This document shows positions 1 to 6,490 of a stretch of 39,467 bases of DNA, one piece after another. A model generated the notes under the pieces. It searched no databases. It had not been told where the DNA came from and saw only the letters and a program-made list of their open reading frames with translations. A program made the translations under genes and the position numbers. The stretch covers positions 1 through 39,467 of the forward strand of contig JAICLL010000045.1 of assembly GCA_025927475.1 (NCBI GenBank), read 5' to 3'. This stretch comes from Pirellulales bacterium (lineage in GTDB: Bacteria; Planctomycetota; Planctomycetia; Pirellulales; JAICIG01). Each line of letters starts with the position of its first letter. Within the stretch, counting starts at the first letter, position 1.

Positions 1-707
1 GGCGGAGTGGCCGAGCGCGCCACGCCTTGGGGCAGCCGAATCGGCGGGCGCCGCCCCCCAACAACCCGCGGCACGCCGCGCGTCGTCGCGCTGCGCTGCT
101 CGACGCGGCAAGCCAGCCCCAGTTGCTGGCGAAGATCGTTGAGCGTGCGATTCCAATCGGCCTGGTCGATGAACGCGCCCGAACGCATCAAGCCGGTGGC
201 TCGCAGCCACGAACCGAACAATCGGATCAGCAACAGGCACGCGCCGGCCAGGTAAGCTACCACGGAGGCGGCCATACCCATTCGCCGCCAGTCGGTCGGT
301 TGGCCCATGGTCGGCTTTCGTTCCGCGACAGCGCGCGGCAGGGAGGACTGCCGCCCTCGACGGTCCTGCGCCAAAGTCGCCTTTCGCTCCGCGAAAGTAC
401 GCGCTTCCGAGCCGCCAAGTTTCCGCTCGGAACCGCCCGGCACAAGGCCGGGTGCTGCCACGTTCGCCGCGTCGCGGGGCAAACACGCCACGCGCCATTG
501 CGGAAAACAAGCCGCCGCCAGCGGCAAGAATACCAAGGCCAGCAAACAAGCGTGCCACAGGGCCGAGCGGGCCAGCACGCGCCGCCCCAGCAGCCGATCG
601 GCCGCCAAGGCGATCAGACAGACCAGCGTGGCTTTGAGCGCCACGTCGACTCCCAGCCAAACGAGTAATTCCACGTCGGCAAACGGGCCCCCGATACGGT
701 CGATCAT
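1..707 (-). CDS. M56 (BlaR1/MecR1-type) membrane peptidase, 5' part only
   Basis: The reading frame starts at ATG 707-705 and stays open to the window edge (235 codons), so the C-terminus is missing. BlaR1/MecR1 proteins are membrane sensors whose zinc-protease loop leads to inactivation of the partner BlaI/MecI repressor. Hydrophobic segments lie near residues 14-40, 47-68 and 144-166. The last residues (VPRVVGGRRPPIRLPQG) fit the 'P-v-v-G-..-P-i-.-LP' motif found before the M56 catalytic HExxH; the catalytic site itself lies outside the window. The start overlaps the blaI-like stop as ATGA, with AAAGGAGG just upstream, so translation is probably coupled. Oddity: residues about 81-133, between hydrophobic segments 2 and 3, are encoded by interspersed repeat DNA (310-464). 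Family assignment rests on topology, this motif and the BlaI neighbour. The ligand is unknown, and planctomycete homologues need not sense beta-lactams. Confidence 0.8.
   Translation of the reverse strand, partial: MIDRIGGPFADVELLVWLGVDVALKATLVCLIALAADRLLGRRVLARSALWHACLLALVFLPLAAACFPQWRVACLPRDAANVAAPGLVPGGSERKLGGSEARTFAERKATLAQDRRGRQSSLPRAVAERKPTMGQPTDWRRMGMAASVVAYLAGACLLLIRLFGSWLRATGLMRSGAFIDQADWNRTLNDLRQQLGLACRVEQRSATTRGVPRVVGGRRPPIRLPQGVARSATP
310..464. repeat. Interspersed palindromic repeats embedded in the M56 gene
   Basis: Positions 376-399 are identical over 24 bp to 30969-30992, one arm of the 48-bp palindrome behind feoB (core CTTTCGCTCCGCGAAAGT). A diverged copy in the same orientation is at 310-333 (CTTTCGTTCCGCGACAG). 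A third element, with the inverted arms CCGGC..GCCGG around ACAAG, lies at about 434-464. The frame stays open through all of them. Confidence 0.8.
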
Positions 708-1117
708 GGCGAACCTCCTTTAGGTGGCGATGGAGTGCGCCGCGAGCGGCGCGAGGCAAGTGTCGATTTGCGAATACGTTCGAGCCCCTCAGGCGTGATC
801 TGCTCGTTTTCCAAGAGTCGCAGCACCAGGTCTTCGGCCGAGCCGCCGAACAACCGGCTCACCAGGCTGCGGGCCGCCGCGCGCTGCGCCTTGGTGCGCG
901 GCACGGCGGCGCGGTAAACGTACGACTTGCCCCGCACCTGGTGCTTCACATAGCCCTTGCCCTCCAACACGCGCAGCAACGTGCGGACGGTCGAATCGTG
1001 CGGTTCGTCGGGCAGGGCGGCGCGAACCTGTTCGGCCGTCGCGGGGCCGAGATTCCAAAGGGCCTCGAGCAGTTGGGCTTCGCGCTGCGTGGGCAGGTCC
1101 GAAGTGGGGCGGGCCAT
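704..1117 (-). CDS. BlaI/MecI-family transcriptional repressor
   Basis: This 137-residue winged-helix protein matches the penicillinase-repressor family. The N-terminal half has the typical order 'LPTQREAQLLEALWNLGPATAEQV' (residues about 8-31, shown as positions), then a recognition region with DSTVRTLLRVLEGKGYV and the wing HQVRGKSYVYRAAV. Helical dimerisation sequence follows (RSLVSRLFGGSAEDLVLRLL). The last 20 or so residues are basic and low complexity. Family members bind palindromic operators as dimers and are inactivated when the partner M56 peptidase is triggered. Its stop overlaps the M56 start (ATGA), so the two form one operon. A promoter candidate and a palindrome lie just upstream (1130-1182), consistent with autoregulation. 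The regulon is unknown. Confidence 0.92.
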   Translation of the reverse strand: MARPTSDLPTQREAQLLEALWNLGPATAEQVRAALPDEPHDSTVRTLLRVLEGKGYVKHQVRGKSYVYRAAVPRTKAQRAAARSLVSRLFGGSAEDLVLRLLENEQITPEGLERIRKSTLASRRSRRTPSPPKGGSP

Positions 1118-1129
1118 GGGCGATCATCC

Positions 1130-1143
1130 GTTAGTTCATTAAC
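1130..1143 (-). promoter_or_regulatory. Candidate BlaI operator (imperfect palindrome)
   Basis: GTTAGTTCATTAAC has inverted arms GTTA/TAAC. It lies 13 bp upstream of the repressor start, around +5 to +18 relative to the promoter proposed at 1154-1182. A dimeric BlaI-type repressor would be expected there. The sequence is not the classical staphylococcal operator, so the assignment rests on position and symmetry. Confidence 0.4.
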
Positions 1144-1153
1144 GCACATCGGC

Positions 1154-1182
1154 ATCGTATCGCCCCGGCAAGCGATTGGCAA
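1154..1182 (-). promoter_or_regulatory. Candidate sigma70-type promoter of the blaI-M56 operon
   Basis: On the minus strand TTGCCA (1182-1177) and TACGAT (1159-1154) are separated by exactly 17 bp. They lie in the 74-bp gap between the folC stop and the repressor start, and the predicted transcription start is about 30 bp before the ATG. Confidence 0.45.
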
Positions 1183-1191
1183 GCGCTTCCG

Positions 1192-2607
1192 TTAAAAAAA
1201 TAACGGTTGCCCAACGGGGGCGTGCTTGGGCAGCGGATGCGAGCGCCACTGGACACGCATTTCGGCGGCGATGAAAAACGAGCCGGTGATGCACACCAGG
1301 TCGTCTTCTTCGGCCAATGCCTGGACCGCGCGCCAGGCCTCCGCCGGACTTGCGCAAAGCTGCACCGGGGCGTCGGTCAGCCGCGCGGCCAAAGCCGCGA
1401 GTTCGCCGGCGTCGAGGCCCCGCGGATTGTTTTCGTAGCGGGTCAAGATCACGTGATCGAAATCGGCCAACAGCAAGCGAAGCATGCCGGCGGCGTCTTT
1501 GTCCTGGGTGGTGGCGAACACCAGGATGCGCCGGCGCGCGGTGAAATTTTCGCGCAACGTCTCGGCGAGCGCCGCCACACTGGCCACGTTGTGCGCCGCA
1601 TCGAGCACTACCGTGGGGCGACGGTCGACCACTTCCACGCGGGCCGGCCACCGCACCTCAGCCAGCGCCCGCCGCACCGCCGCGTCGGGCAGCGACCAAC
1701 CCTGCCGGCGCAACTCGTCCAACACCGCCAGGCAGACCGCCGCATTCGCGCCCTGATGACGGCCCAGCAAGCCAAGCTCCACACCACGCCGTTCGCGGGC
1801 GCGGTCGACTCGGCAAAAGTAATCGATGCTGCCGCCCAGACATTCGGCGTTCGCCGTCGGCGGGCGGTAGACAAAATCAAATTCCCGGCCAAGCCGGATC
1901 AGCTCCGCGCCGCGAAGACTCGAGATCGATTCGATCTCGCGAGCAGGCTCGTCGGCGGTGACGCCGCTGACCACCGGCACGCCGGACTTGATAATGCCCG
2001 CCTTCTCGCGGGCGATGGCCGCCAGCGTGTTGCCCAACTGTTTGGTGTGGTCGAAACTGATGCTGGTGATGACGGCCACACGCGGCAGACATACATTGGT
2101 CGAATCGAGGCGTCCGCCCATGCCCACTTCGACGACGGCGGCATCGACCTGCCGGCGGCGGAAATGCAACAGCGCCGCCGCGGTGGTCAGTTCAAAATAG
2201 GTGGGCAAATGATCGGGGTCTGAACCCTGCTCCATCTCGGCCACCGCCAGCCGAAGCTCGTCGACCAGCGACACGAACTCGTTTTCACCGCACAGCCGGC
2301 CATCGACGGTGAACCGTTCTTCCAGCCGTTCGAGATGGGGCGAGGTGTAAAGTCCGGTGCGATATCCGGCGGCGGAAAGGGCCGCCGCGATCATGGCCGA
2401 GGTCGAGCCTTTGCCTTTGGTGCCCGCCACGTGGATGATGGGCAAACCGGTTTGCGGGTCGCCCAGAAGCGCCAGTAGGCGGCGCATCCGCTCGAGGCGA
2501 AACGCCCCCTCGCCATAAGGCACATTCAGGGCGCGTTCATAATCGATGCGGCCCAACAAAAAAGCCAGAGAGGCCTGGTAAGCCTCAGTCAACGACTCGA
2601 GATGCAT
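1192..2607 (-). CDS. folC: Folylpolyglutamate synthase / dihydrofolate synthase
   Basis: The 471-residue product is a Mur-ligase-superfamily enzyme that adds glutamate to folates (and to dihydropteroate in bifunctional members) using ATP. Visible motifs are the FolC start region (YERALNVPYGEGAFRLERM), the P-loop VAGTKGKGSTSAMIA near residue 60, the YTSPHLERLEERF substrate loop, and the VEVGMGGRLDSTN motif near residue 160. The DAAHNVASVAALAETL motif of the C-terminal Rossmann domain is also present. Length is slightly above the family norm, with a short extra tail. No strong Shine-Dalgarno sequence precedes ATG 2607, but the start fits family N-termini. It has no obvious operon partner: a repeat copy (2631-2658) lies just upstream and the blaI promoter region just downstream. 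Confidence 0.95.
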   Translation of the reverse strand: MHLESLTEAYQASLAFLLGRIDYERALNVPYGEGAFRLERMRRLLALLGDPQTGLPIIHVAGTKGKGSTSAMIAAALSAAGYRTGLYTSPHLERLEERFTVDGRLCGENEFVSLVDELRLAVAEMEQGSDPDHLPTYFELTTAAALLHFRRRQVDAAVVEVGMGGRLDSTNVCLPRVAVITSISFDHTKQLGNTLAAIAREKAGIIKSGVPVVSGVTADEPAREIESISSLRGAELIRLGREFDFVYRPPTANAECLGGSIDYFCRVDRARERRGVELGLLGRHQGANAAVCLAVLDELRRQGWSLPDAAVRRALAEVRWPARVEVVDRRPTVVLDAAHNVASVAALAETLRENFTARRRILVFATTQDKDAAGMLRLLLADFDHVILTRYENNPRGLDAGELAALAARLTDAPVQLCASPAEAWRAVQALAEEDDLVCITGSFFIAAEMRVQWRSHPLPKHAPVGQPLFF

Positions 2608-2630
2608 CGGGGGCGGCGCGATCCTGCAAG

Positions 2631-2658
2631 GTCGGGCCTTCTAGCCTGACAAGAATTC
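2631..2658. repeat. Interspersed hairpin repeat, copy 1 (GTCGGGC..GCCTGAC)
   Basis: GTCGGGCCTTCTAGCCTGAC followed by AAGAATTC closely resembles 28644-28670, which lies between feoA2 and feoB. The inner part can form a short hairpin. This copy separates the folC start from the 3' end of the small gene upstream. Confidence 0.65.
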
Positions 2659-2679
2659 ATCGCAGCCGCAACTGCCCGA

Positions 2680-2886
2680 TCAATACATGCCGGCCAAGGC
2701 CGGGCATTCCGCGGTTCGGCCACGCAGCAGCTCGCAGATTCGCCGCAATTCGTCCAGGTCGCGTTTCATCGCCTCGGCCAAGAAAAACTCGTCGCTGCCT
2801 TCGGCCGACTGCCATTGAACATGACAATCGTTGAGATGCTCGATGACTTCCTTCATCCAAAGCAAGCGTGTGCGGCGATCCATCAT
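2680..2886 (-). CDS. Small unknown protein, 68 residues
   Basis: I do not recognise this protein. It reads as one amphipathic helical unit (MKEVIEHLNDCHVQWQSAEG, then a charged segment AMKRDLDELRRICELLRGR), with three Cys, no signal peptide and no membrane segment. I chose the ATG pair at 2886/2883 over the longer frame beginning at 3006: GGAG sits about 7 bases before it, and the extension is composition-biased and lacks an RBS. The frame contains very regular helical heptads, which supports coding. It lies between rpsR and folC on the same strand, with a 248-bp upstream gap holding two palindromes, so it probably has its own promoter. Function unknown. Confidence 0.6.
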   Translation of the reverse strand: MMDRRTRLLWMKEVIEHLNDCHVQWQSAEGSDEFFLAEAMKRDLDELRRICELLRGRTAECPALAGMY

Positions 2887-2988
2887 GACTGCTCCGTTCC
2901 GTCGTCGGTTTGTATCGTCTCCTCCGTGGCAGGACCGACTGGAGCATCTGGCGTGCCAATCGCCGCTATCGAGATGGGTCGTAATACG

Positions 2989-3002
2989 TAAGAAATTTCT
3001 TA
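2989..3002. promoter_or_regulatory. Perfect 14-bp AT-rich palindrome upstream of the small gene
   Basis: TAAGAAATTTCTTA is a perfect palindrome in otherwise GC-rich DNA, about 105 bp upstream of the 68-residue gene. ACGTAAG and GACTTACG flank it. It is a possible operator, but no matching regulator is known. Confidence 0.35.
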
Positions 3003-3042
3003 GCAACGACTTACGAACGACTCAGAAGGAAGTTCCGAGCTG

Positions 3043-3062
3043 ACCAATTCGTGTAAATTGGT
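3043..3062. promoter_or_regulatory. Inverted repeat ACCAATT-6-AATTGGT
   Basis: Perfect 7-bp arms with a 6-base loop in the rpsR to small-gene spacer. It could be an operator or a weak hairpin. There is no adjoining T-run, so it is not a canonical terminator. Confidence 0.3.
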
Positions 3063-3092
3063 GGCGGCAATGTAAAAAACGCCAAAGCACCT

Positions 3093-3146
3093 GCAGCCGG
3101 CAGCCAGCGACAGTCACGACAGTCGGCAGCCCCGTCAGTCGGCTAC
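3093..3146. repeat. Low-complexity CAGTCGGCAGCC-type repeats at the 3' end of rpsR
   Basis: Degenerate direct repeats (CAGCCGGCAGCC, CAGTCGGCAGCC, CAGTCGGC, and GACAGTCACGACAGTC) run through the rpsR stop codon into the spacer. They look like non-coding simple repeats abutting the gene end. Confidence 0.45.
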
Positions 3147-3425
3147 GTAGGGCAGCAACGCCATGAAGCGGGCCCGTTTCACTGCCTTAGCCACCGCATG
3201 TTGGCTGGCCGCGGTGCAGCCGCTTTTGCGCCGCCCCATCAGCTTGCCCTGGCGGCTAATCAGCTTGGTCAAAAGCTCGAGGTCTTTGTAATCGACGTAC
3301 ATTGGCCTCGGCCGTACGCCATCGACAAAGATCGGGTCTTTCTTTTTAACGCGACTGGTGATTTTCGACCGCTTCTTGTTGGCAAAGCGGCCAGAACGAC
3401 CGGCATCAGACTGCATACGTGACAT
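3135..3425 (-). CDS. rpsR: Small ribosomal subunit protein bS18
   Basis: The 96-residue protein belongs to the bS18 family, which binds 16S rRNA as a heterodimer with bS6 on the 30S platform. The C-terminal half has the family core: DYKDLELLTKLISRQGKLMG, then RRKSGCTAASQHAVAKAVKR and ARFMALLPYV. The N-terminus is basic and slightly extended (KKRSKITSRVKKKDPIFVDG). It stands alone here: rpsF, ssb and rplI, its usual neighbours, are absent. A strong promoter candidate lies 55 bp upstream. A second start at Met4 is possible. Planctomycetes often disperse ribosomal genes, and a paralogue elsewhere cannot be excluded from this window. Confidence 0.95.
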   Translation of the reverse strand: MSRMQSDAGRSGRFANKKRSKITSRVKKKDPIFVDGVRPRPMYVDYKDLELLTKLISRQGKLMGRRKSGCTAASQHAVAKAVKRARFMALLPYVAD

Positions 3426-3479
3426 GCGTTTTCAGATTTTCAGCGGCTATGGAAGGTAGTTGGCCCAGGGAAGCCCCGT

Positions 3480-3508
3480 ATCATAGCGTTCTGACAGAGG
3501 TACGTCAA
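3480..3508 (-). promoter_or_regulatory. Sigma70-type promoter of rpsR
   Basis: On the minus strand TTGACG (3508-3503) and TATGAT (3485-3480) are separated by exactly 17 bp. Both hexamers match consensus at five of six positions. The predicted start near 3473 gives a leader of about 48 nt before the rpsR ATG. Confidence 0.65.
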
Positions 3509-3521
3509 AAGGGTTGCCTAG

Positions 3522-3550
3522 CCGCTTGAATCGGCCCTAAGCGGTTTTTA
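3522..3550 (+). terminator. Intrinsic-terminator-like hairpin on the plus strand
   Basis: CCGCTT (3522-3527) pairs with AAGCGG (3539-3544) across an 11-base loop, followed by TTTTTA. No plus-strand gene ends here: the genes to the left all run leftwards. It could end an unseen small transcript, block antisense transcription, or act as an attenuator for the ABC operon. Confidence 0.45.
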
Positions 3551-3564
3551 TAGTGGTAGTTTAC

Positions 3565-3604
3565 ATTTCCGTCGAACCCGACCCGATTTCCGTCGAACCC
3601 GACC
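3565..3604. repeat. Tandem 19-bp direct repeat
   Basis: ATTTCCGTCGAACCCGACC occurs at 3565-3583 and again, identical, at 3586-3604, two bases apart (period 21 bp, two helical turns). It lies between the rpsR promoter and the ABC operon. Each unit contains the inverted stretch GTCGAAC. It is a possible regulator-binding pair. Confidence 0.6.
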
Positions 3605-3699
3605 AGGGCCGTCTGCGTAAGACGAACAAGTAGAACGGGAGGCTTTCCGCTTCTCTGGGCAGTCATAACTTCCTCTGGCATAACTTCTTCTGGGTCTTC

Positions 3700-4638
3700 A
3701 TGATGCAATCACAGGCAGTGACCCTCGATGCTCCGCCAAGCGCGGCGCAGCAGGCAGACACCGACGTTGTCATCGAAACGCGGAACCTGTCAAAGGTTTA
3801 CCGCGACTTCTGGGGGCGGCAAAAGGTGCGGGCGCTCAAAGCGCTCGATCTCGAAGTCCGCCGCGGCGAAATCTTCGGCCTGCTCGGTCCCAACGGGTCG
3901 GGCAAAACGACCACCATCAAGCTATTGCTGGGCCTCCTCTTTCCCACCAGCGGTCAGGCCCTCGTGTTTGGCAAAGAGGCCTCCGATGTCACGAAGAATG
4001 AGCGGATCGGCTATTTGCCCGAAGAATCGTATCTCTACCGGTTTTTGAACGCCGAAGAAACGCTCGATTTTTACGGCCGCCTGTTCGATATGCCAGCCGA
4101 TCTGCGGCGGAAACGCACCGCGGACCTGATTCACCTGGTCAAGCTCGACTGGGCCAAGCGGCGGCAGTTGAAAGAATATTCCAAGGGCATGACGCGCCGC
4201 ATCGGCCTGGCGCAGGCGCTGATCAACGACCCGGATCTGATTGTGCTCGACGAGCCGACCACCGGGCTCGATCCGATCGGCTGCCGTGAGATGAAAGATC
4301 TTATTTTGGAATTGCGCGACCGGGGCAAAACCGTGCTGATGTGCAGCCATTTGCTGGCCGACGTGCAGGACGTTTGCGACCGAATTGCCATCTTGCACCA
4401 GGGCGAATTGAAGGAACTGGGTCGGGTCGATAGCTTGCTGAAGATTCGCGACGTGACGGAGATTCGCGCGTCGGGGCTGAGTGATGCCGCCAAGGAAGAG
4501 ATCAAGTCGGTCATCGCCCGGTACAGCGGGCAGTTGGTCTCGATGGACAATCCCACCAGCACTCTGGAAGAGTTGTTCTTGAGCATCGTGCAAGACAGCG
4601 AAGCGCGTCCCGGCCGCCGGGCGCGGGTCGAACCGTGA
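3700..4638 (+). CDS. ABC transporter ATP-binding protein
   Basis: This 312-residue cytoplasmic ATPase powers an ABC-2-type export system. Walker A is [20 protein letters not shown] (residues about 57-76). The signature is the variant [15 protein letters not shown] in place of LSGGQ, and Walker B is [16 protein letters not shown]. The switch histidine is in [12 protein letters not shown]. The SKGM signature is frequent among ATPases paired with ABC-2 exporters. About 75 C-terminal residues after the core form a small accessory domain. The permease follows after 16 bp and a third gene after that, so this is the first gene of a three-gene operon. The start at 3700 has no clear Shine-Dalgarno sequence; a second Met follows at once. 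The substrate is unknown. Confidence 0.93.
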   Translation: MMQSQAVTLDAPPSAAQQADTDVVIETRNLSKVYRDFWGRQKVRALKALDLEVRRGEIFGLLGPNGSGKTTTIKLLLGLLFPTSGQALVFGKEASDVTKNERIGYLPEESYLYRFLNAEETLDFYGRLFDMPADLRRKRTADLIHLVKLDWAKRRQLKEYSKGMTRRIGLAQALINDPDLIVLDEPTTGLDPIGCREMKDLILELRDRGKTVLMCSHLLADVQDVCDRIAILHQGELKELGRVDSLLKIRDVTEIRASGLSDAAKEEIKSVIARYSGQLVSMDNPTSTLEELFLSIVQDSEARPGRRARVEP

Positions 4639-4654
4639 TGGGGCAGCCGCGATC

Positions 4655-6490
4655 ATGATTATTGAGAACGAATATCCTCCTTATTTTGAATGGCTCTTGG
4701 CGGCGGGCCTGAATCCCGGCGCTTTGTGGATTTGGCTGTTGACGGTCGTCTGTCTGCTCGTGATCGGGCTGCTGGCGAGCTTTATTGGGCTGACCGTCAT
4801 CCATGGTCCCGCCAAGGCCGGTGATTTGATCTTCAAGGCGCTGGCGGGTGTTGTCAACGATGTGGTTCACCTTTCGCCCCGCCGCGTTTATGCGTTGGCC
4901 AGGCTGGCCGTGCAGGAGGCGGTCCGGCGGCGCGTGCTGGTCGGGTTTATGCTGTTTATTCTCATCCTGCTGTTCGCGGGGTGGTTTCTCGATCCGGGCC
5001 GCACTGATCCGGCCAAGCTATACCTGAGCTTTGTGGTCAACGCCACCAGTTATCTGGTGCTCTTTTTGGCACTGGTGCTCAGCGCGTTCAGTCTGCCGGC
5101 CGACTTGCAGAACAAGACCATCTATACCATCGTCACCAAGCCGGTCCGTCCCGCGGAAGTCGTGCTGGGCCGAACGCTCGGTTTTGCGGCCGTCGGCACC
5201 TGCCTGCTGGCAGTGATGGGGCTGATGAGTTACATCTTCGTAGTTCGGACGCTCGACCACACCCACACCCTCACCGCCGATGACCTCGCTCCTAAGGCGC
5301 CGACTGAGAACGGCACCGTGCCGCCCAATCACACCGGCACGGCCGCGCGTCATCGCCACGAGGTGAAAGCGGAGCAGATCACGCGGCTTGGTGAAGAGGG
5401 CTACGGCGTCACCGAGACCGAACAGGGGCACTATCACGAAATCACCGCGGTCAAGCGCGACGGAACGACGGAATATCGTCTGGGGCCTCCGCTGGGCCAG
5501 CTCAAGGCGCGTGTGCCGGTGCGGGGGAAGCTGCGATTCCGCGACCGCGGCGGCAAGCCCGCGGAACGAGGGATCAACGTCGGCAACGAGTGGCTCTATC
5601 ACAGCTATATCGAAGGGGGCACGCCCGCGGCGGGGATCTGGCGATTCAGCGGCGTCACCCGCGACCGTTTCCCCGATGGCATTGTCTTGGAAATGGCCAT
5701 CCGCGTGTTTCGTAGCTATAAGGGAACCGTCGATCGGCCCATTTTGGGGTCGATCACGCTGCGGAACCCCGATACGGGCGTCGAGCACCTGCTGGAGAAT
5801 TTTCAGGCCAAGGAGTATGCCGTCGATCCGCACGAGATTCCACTGGAGCTGGACAACGAGGACCCGCAAGGTCCCAAGATCGACTTGTTTGGCGAGCTGG
5901 TTTCGGAAGACGGCGACCTGGAAGTCGAAATTCGCTGCCTCGAGCGTGCGCAGTTTTATGGCCTGGCGGGACCGTCGGTCTACTTGCTGCGCCGCGAGGG
6001 AACTCCCTGGATCAATTTCGCCAAGGGCTATATTGCCATCTGGCTGCAGATGGTCTTGGTGACCGCGTTTGGCGTGATGTGGAGCACCTTCTTGAACGGT
6101 CCGGTGGCGTTGCTGGCCACCATCGGTTCGATGGTGGGCGGATTTTTCGTCACTTTCTTGCAAAGCCTGGCGTTGAATCGCTCGTTGGGCGGCGGGACCT
6201 TCGAGTCGCTACTCCGCATCGGTCAACAAAAGAACCTCACCGAGCAACTCGAACAAAACTTCACTAGCGCCGTGGCCGTCGGGCTCGACAAAGTCACCCG
6301 CATTCCGCTGTTTGTGGTTTCGCGGGTTTTACCCAACTTGCGGGAGCTGAACGATGTGCAGTATGTGGCCGACGGATACGACATCTCCGCCGATCTGTTG
6401 GCCATCCACCTGACGACCGGCCTGGGATATTTGGTGCCGGTGCTGTTGCTGGGCTTTCTCTTCTTCAAATTGCGCGAGGTGGCGAAATGA
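4655..6490 (+). CDS. ABC-2-type permease with a large extracytoplasmic domain
   Basis: The 611-residue product has hydrophobic segments near residues 25-50, 92-112, 123-148 and 172-195. A soluble stretch of about 250 residues follows, then segments near 455-475, 480-505 and 590-608. ABC-2 permeases usually have six membrane helices with short loops, so the big loop between helices 4 and 5 is unusual. That loop begins His-rich (DHTHTL, HTGTAARHRHEVK, GHYHEI), which may mean metal binding. The short cytoplasmic motif LQNKTIYTIVTKPVRPAEVVLGR matches the coupling region seen in this permease class (key residues K-T-I-.-T-.-.-.-K-P-V-.-R). It lies between its ATPase and a downstream gene that overlaps it by 4 bp (ATGA). 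The substrate is unknown. Confidence 0.85.
   Translation: MIIENEYPPYFEWLLAAGLNPGALWIWLLTVVCLLVIGLLASFIGLTVIHGPAKAGDLIFKALAGVVNDVVHLSPRRVYALARLAVQEAVRRRVLVGFMLFILILLFAGWFLDPGRTDPAKLYLSFVVNATSYLVLFLALVLSAFSLPADLQNKTIYTIVTKPVRPAEVVLGRTLGFAAVGTCLLAVMGLMSYIFVVRTLDHTHTLTADDLAPKAPTENGTVPPNHTGTAARHRHEVKAEQITRLGEEGYGVTETEQGHYHEITAVKRDGTTEYRLGPPLGQLKARVPVRGKLRFRDRGGKPAERGINVGNEWLYHSYIEGGTPAAGIWRFSGVTRDRFPDGIVLEMAIRVFRSYKGTVDRPILGSITLRNPDTGVEHLLENFQAKEYAVDPHEIPLELDNEDPQGPKIDLFGELVSEDGDLEVEIRCLERAQFYGLAGPSVYLLRREGTPWINFAKGYIAIWLQMVLVTAFGVMWSTFLNGPVALLATIGSMVGGFFVTFLQSLALNRSLGGGTFESLLRIGQQKNLTEQLEQNFTSAVAVGLDKVTRIPLFVVSRVLPNLRELNDVQYVADGYDISADLLAIHLTTGLGYLVPVLLLGFLFFKLREVAK

Noticed and set aside
1..85. 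Sequence starting GGCGGAGTGGCCGAGCGC resembles the 5' end of a tRNA-Ser/Leu gene
   Set aside because: No matching acceptor stem, anticodon arm or T-arm follows, and the stretch is explained as the coding strand complement of the M56 gene.
3071..3134. Terminator of rpsR at the minus-strand GTTTTTTAC
   Set aside because: There is a T-run, but I could not draw a stable stem directly before it; the neighbouring sequence is direct rather than inverted repeats.
3505..3708. Minus-strand 67-codon frame across the tandem repeat
   Set aside because: Its repeated residues simply mirror the 19-bp DNA repeat. It overlaps the rpsR -35 region and the start of the ABC gene, and has no RBS or recognisable domain.
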